Shown here one piece after another: positions 5,277-6,766 of a stretch of DNA of 6,766 bases. The DNA comes from Candidatus Rhabdochlamydia sp. (GTDB lineage Bacteria; Chlamydiota; Chlamydiia; Chlamydiales; Rhabdochlamydiaceae), in the NCBI GenBank assembly GCA_030043815.1, contig JASHWX010000118.1:1-6766 (forward strand), in the 5' to 3' direction. The position numbers were made by a program, and so were the translations under genes. The notes below the pieces were generated by a model. It was not told where the DNA came from, did no database searches, and worked only from the letters and a program-made list of their open reading frames with translations. Position 1 is the stretch's first letter, and every line of letters begins with the position of its first letter.

Positions 5277-6662
5277 ATGCCCATGTCAAATCCTCTAAAA
5301 GCTATCCAACCTGTAACCTTGCACCAAGCCCTTCAAGATGCAACAAACCATTTTGAAGATATTAAGCCCCTAGTCCATCCCGACCTCGCAAATAGCAAAA
5401 ATTCTCTTGGCGAATCGCCGTTAAAACTGGCTTGCGGCAACCACGGACCAGACGTGATTGAATGTATCGTTGATATCGGAGCGAATATTAATGAACGCAT
5501 CGGAATCTATAAGTATACAGCCCTTCATGTAGCGGCTGGCGCAGGCTATCTCGCATTATGTCAACGGCTCATCCGCGATAATGGCCACATCAATGCCCAA
5601 GCAAGCGATGGGAGGACTCCTCTATACGAAGCGATTAAAAATCATCAAACCGACACCGCTCAAGCTTTAATCGAGGCCGGCGCTCATCTCCATCTCTATG
5701 ATAACAATCGATGGACACATCTTCATGTGGCTGTAGCTGAGGACCAAGTGGAACTTGTCAAAGTTCTTCTTCGGTCGCTAAAAGTTGAGCAACTCAACGC
5801 CAAAACCCAATCCGGCTATACTCCTCTTTATCTTGCATGTGAAAAGGGAAACCTCAAAACGATTCAATTGCTGCTCCATAAAACGGCGGATATCAACATT
5901 GCAAATGGCCCAAATGGTGAAACAGCCCTTCATCTTGCAACTAAAAAAAATAAACTTGATGTACTCGCCCTTGTCCTTGAAAAAAAACCCAAAGTCGATC
6001 TGAAGGACCAATCGGGCTTTACCCCTCTTTTTCTCGCTTATCTTCACGGACATATCGCAGCCGCAAGTAAATTGATCGCAGCTGGAGCAAATGTCAATAA
6101 TGTTTGCGGAAGGGATGCGGAGACCCCCCTGTATCCTGCAATACGCAGTGAAAGACTGGGACTTGTCAGCGAATTACTCGTCCATCAAGTGCAAGTAAAT
6201 ATAAAAAACACGCACAAAGCCACCCCTCTTGAAACAGCTTGTCAATCAGACAATTTCGATGCCGCTGAAGCTCTGATCGGCGCAAAAGCAGAGGTTCGCA
6301 TTCAAGCATTGCAAGCAGCAGTTAAACATGCGCGCCATCACCTGCTACGCTTTCTTCTTTCACATTTTCCTCACCTTAACCGGGACAGCTCTTCCCTTCT
6401 TTACTTTGCTATCCTTCGAGGCGATCCTGAAATCCTCGAAATTCTCCTCGATGCCGGTCTCAATGTGAATACAAAATGCGGCCTCAATGGAGAAATGCAA
6501 CCCCCCATTCATTGGGCAGCGATCAAAGGAAATGTCGCATTGATCGAGGTCCTTCTTCAAAGACAAGCAAAATTCGATACGAAAATCAATGGGAAAACAC
6601 CGCTCGATCTTGCCCAGGAAAATGGTCATACCGAAGCGGCAAGGATTTTATACCCAAGATGA
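5277..6662 (+). CDS. Ankyrin-repeat protein (about 13 repeats), candidate host-directed effector
   Basis: A 461-residue protein made almost wholly of ankyrin repeats, helix-loop-helix units that stack into a protein-binding solenoid. Repeats seen (approximate residues): 43-75, 76-110, 111-142, 143-177, 178-210, 211-244, 245-277, 278-311, 312-340, 341-369 (degenerate), 370-401, 402-437 and 438-461. Typical cores include TALHVAA (81-87), GYTPLYLACEKGN (180-192), ETALHLA (215-221), GFTPLFLA (247-254) and KTPLDLAQENGH (440-451). The first ~40 residues are non-repeat or form a helical cap (TLHQALQDATNHFEDI). No signal peptide, membrane segment or enzymatic domain is visible. Repeats 6, 8 and 12 share a one- or two-residue insertion of the form G-x-N/D-x-E before the core. 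Ankyrin proteins of intracellular bacteria are often secreted to bind host proteins; here type III secretion is only inference. The start may be 5277 or 5283 (Met3). The gene follows the orphan gene by 11 bases and looks slightly more AT-rich than the housekeeping genes, hinting at later recruitment. Confidence 0.93.
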   Translation: MPMSNPLKAIQPVTLHQALQDATNHFEDIKPLVHPDLANSKNSLGESPLKLACGNHGPDVIECIVDIGANINERIGIYKYTALHVAAGAGYLALCQRLIRDNGHINAQASDGRTPLYEAIKNHQTDTAQALIEAGAHLHLYDNNRWTHLHVAVAEDQVELVKVLLRSLKVEQLNAKTQSGYTPLYLACEKGNLKTIQLLLHKTADINIANGPNGETALHLATKKNKLDVLALVLEKKPKVDLKDQSGFTPLFLAYLHGHIAAASKLIAAGANVNNVCGRDAETPLYPAIRSERLGLVSELLVHQVQVNIKNTHKATPLETACQSDNFDAAEALIGAKAEVRIQALQAAVKHARHHLLRFLLSHFPHLNRDSSSLLYFAILRGDPEILEILLDAGLNVNTKCGLNGEMQPPIHWAAIKGNVALIEVLLQRQAKFDTKINGKTPLDLAQENGHTEAARILYPR

Positions 6663-6766
6663 CTCGAAAATTGGCCGATAGACCGCAGCGAAAGCTCCCG
6701 CGATTGAATTGTCTCGGCGTAAAACACCATCCTCGTCCTTGAGCAGCAATTCTTTTTTTCACTCTA
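6586..6766 (-). pseudogene. Possible broken DUF6088 (AbiEi-antitoxin-like) gene, N-terminal fragment at right edge
   Basis: Read on the minus strand from the window edge, the frame through 6762 gives VKKRIAAQGRGWCFTPRQF (6762-6706). This resembles the start of DUF6088-type winged-helix proteins, which begin with a basic helix followed by GRGW-x-FTP-x-DF; these are relatives of type IV toxin-antitoxin AbiEi antitoxins. In intact members the next segment runs roughly LGSRAAVDQALSRL; here the same frame continues NRGSFRCGLSAN and stops with TGA at 6588-6586, after running 77 bases into the antisense of the ankyrin gene. A shifted frame reads SIAGAFAAVYRPIF (from about 6707), which weakly recalls the expected helix, so a frameshift near 6707 is possible. 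The true start codon is probably just outside the window, or is the GTG at 6762-6760. The match is from memory on a short segment, so the call is tentative; it may be a decayed gene or chance. Confidence 0.33.

Noticed and set aside
6476..6742. 88-codon plus-strand frame overlapping the ankyrin 3' end and running past its stop
   Set aside because: Most of it is an out-of-frame reading of two good ankyrin repeats; there is no ribosome-binding site or recognisable motif.
6706..6759. GAATTG...CAATTC inverted repeat followed by seven T's as a terminator for the operon
   Set aside because: The stem is only 6 AT-rich pairs with a 35-base loop, too weak for an intrinsic terminator; the T-run also encodes the Lys codons of the minus-strand fragment.

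Overview
The window looks like part of a chromosome from an environmental (amoeba- or protist-associated) member of the Chlamydiae. Three things suggest this. The order tpiA / xseA / xseB / dxs is one I recall from Chlamydia genomes. The Dxs protein carries chlamydial-looking variants: GDASLTCGLTLEALNN in place of the usual GDGALTGG... block, DVGIAEGHAVTF, and RYPN in place of RYPRG. A long ankyrin-repeat protein of a kind common in intracellular bacteria sits beside the housekeeping genes. By eye the base composition is near 50% G+C, higher than the pathogenic Chlamydia, so a lineage such as Criblamydiaceae/Estrella is possible. The genus cannot be fixed from this sequence alone.

Layout. Bases 1-489 (minus strand) hold the N-terminal two thirds of triosephosphate isomerase, cut by the left edge. 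Bases 490-551 form a short divergent intergenic region containing a 17-bp near-perfect palindrome and plausible promoter elements for both directions. From 552 to 6662 six plus-strand genes are packed end to end: xseA, xseB (10-nt overlap), dxs (4-nt overlap), nadK (4-nt overlap), an unrecognised 134-codon gene (7-nt gap) and a 461-codon ankyrin-repeat gene (11-nt gap). The last ~100 bases carry, on the minus strand, what looks like the N-terminal end of a broken DUF6088 (AbiEi-antitoxin-like) gene that runs off the right edge. No stretch over 300 bases lacks a gene. I see no tRNA, rRNA, CRISPR array, insertion sequence or convincing terminator.

How the genes relate. XseA and XseB are the two subunits of exonuclease VII. 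Dxs makes 1-deoxy-D-xylulose 5-phosphate from pyruvate and glyceraldehyde 3-phosphate, the first step of the MEP isoprenoid pathway. TpiA, transcribed divergently, sets the glyceraldehyde-3-phosphate pool. NadK makes NADP, needed (as NADPH) by the next MEP enzyme. The last two plus-strand genes are accessory: an orphan small protein with a CGQC motif and an ankyrin protein that could be a host-directed effector. Both junctions (nadK/orphan and orphan/ankyrin) carry the same AGGTGA string spanning the upstream stop codon, which suggests they are read on the same message and are translationally linked.

The most novel-looking part is 4861-6662 (orphan plus ankyrin pair at the tail of a housekeeping operon), together with the possible antitoxin remnant at the right edge. 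The rest is well-conserved core metabolism.
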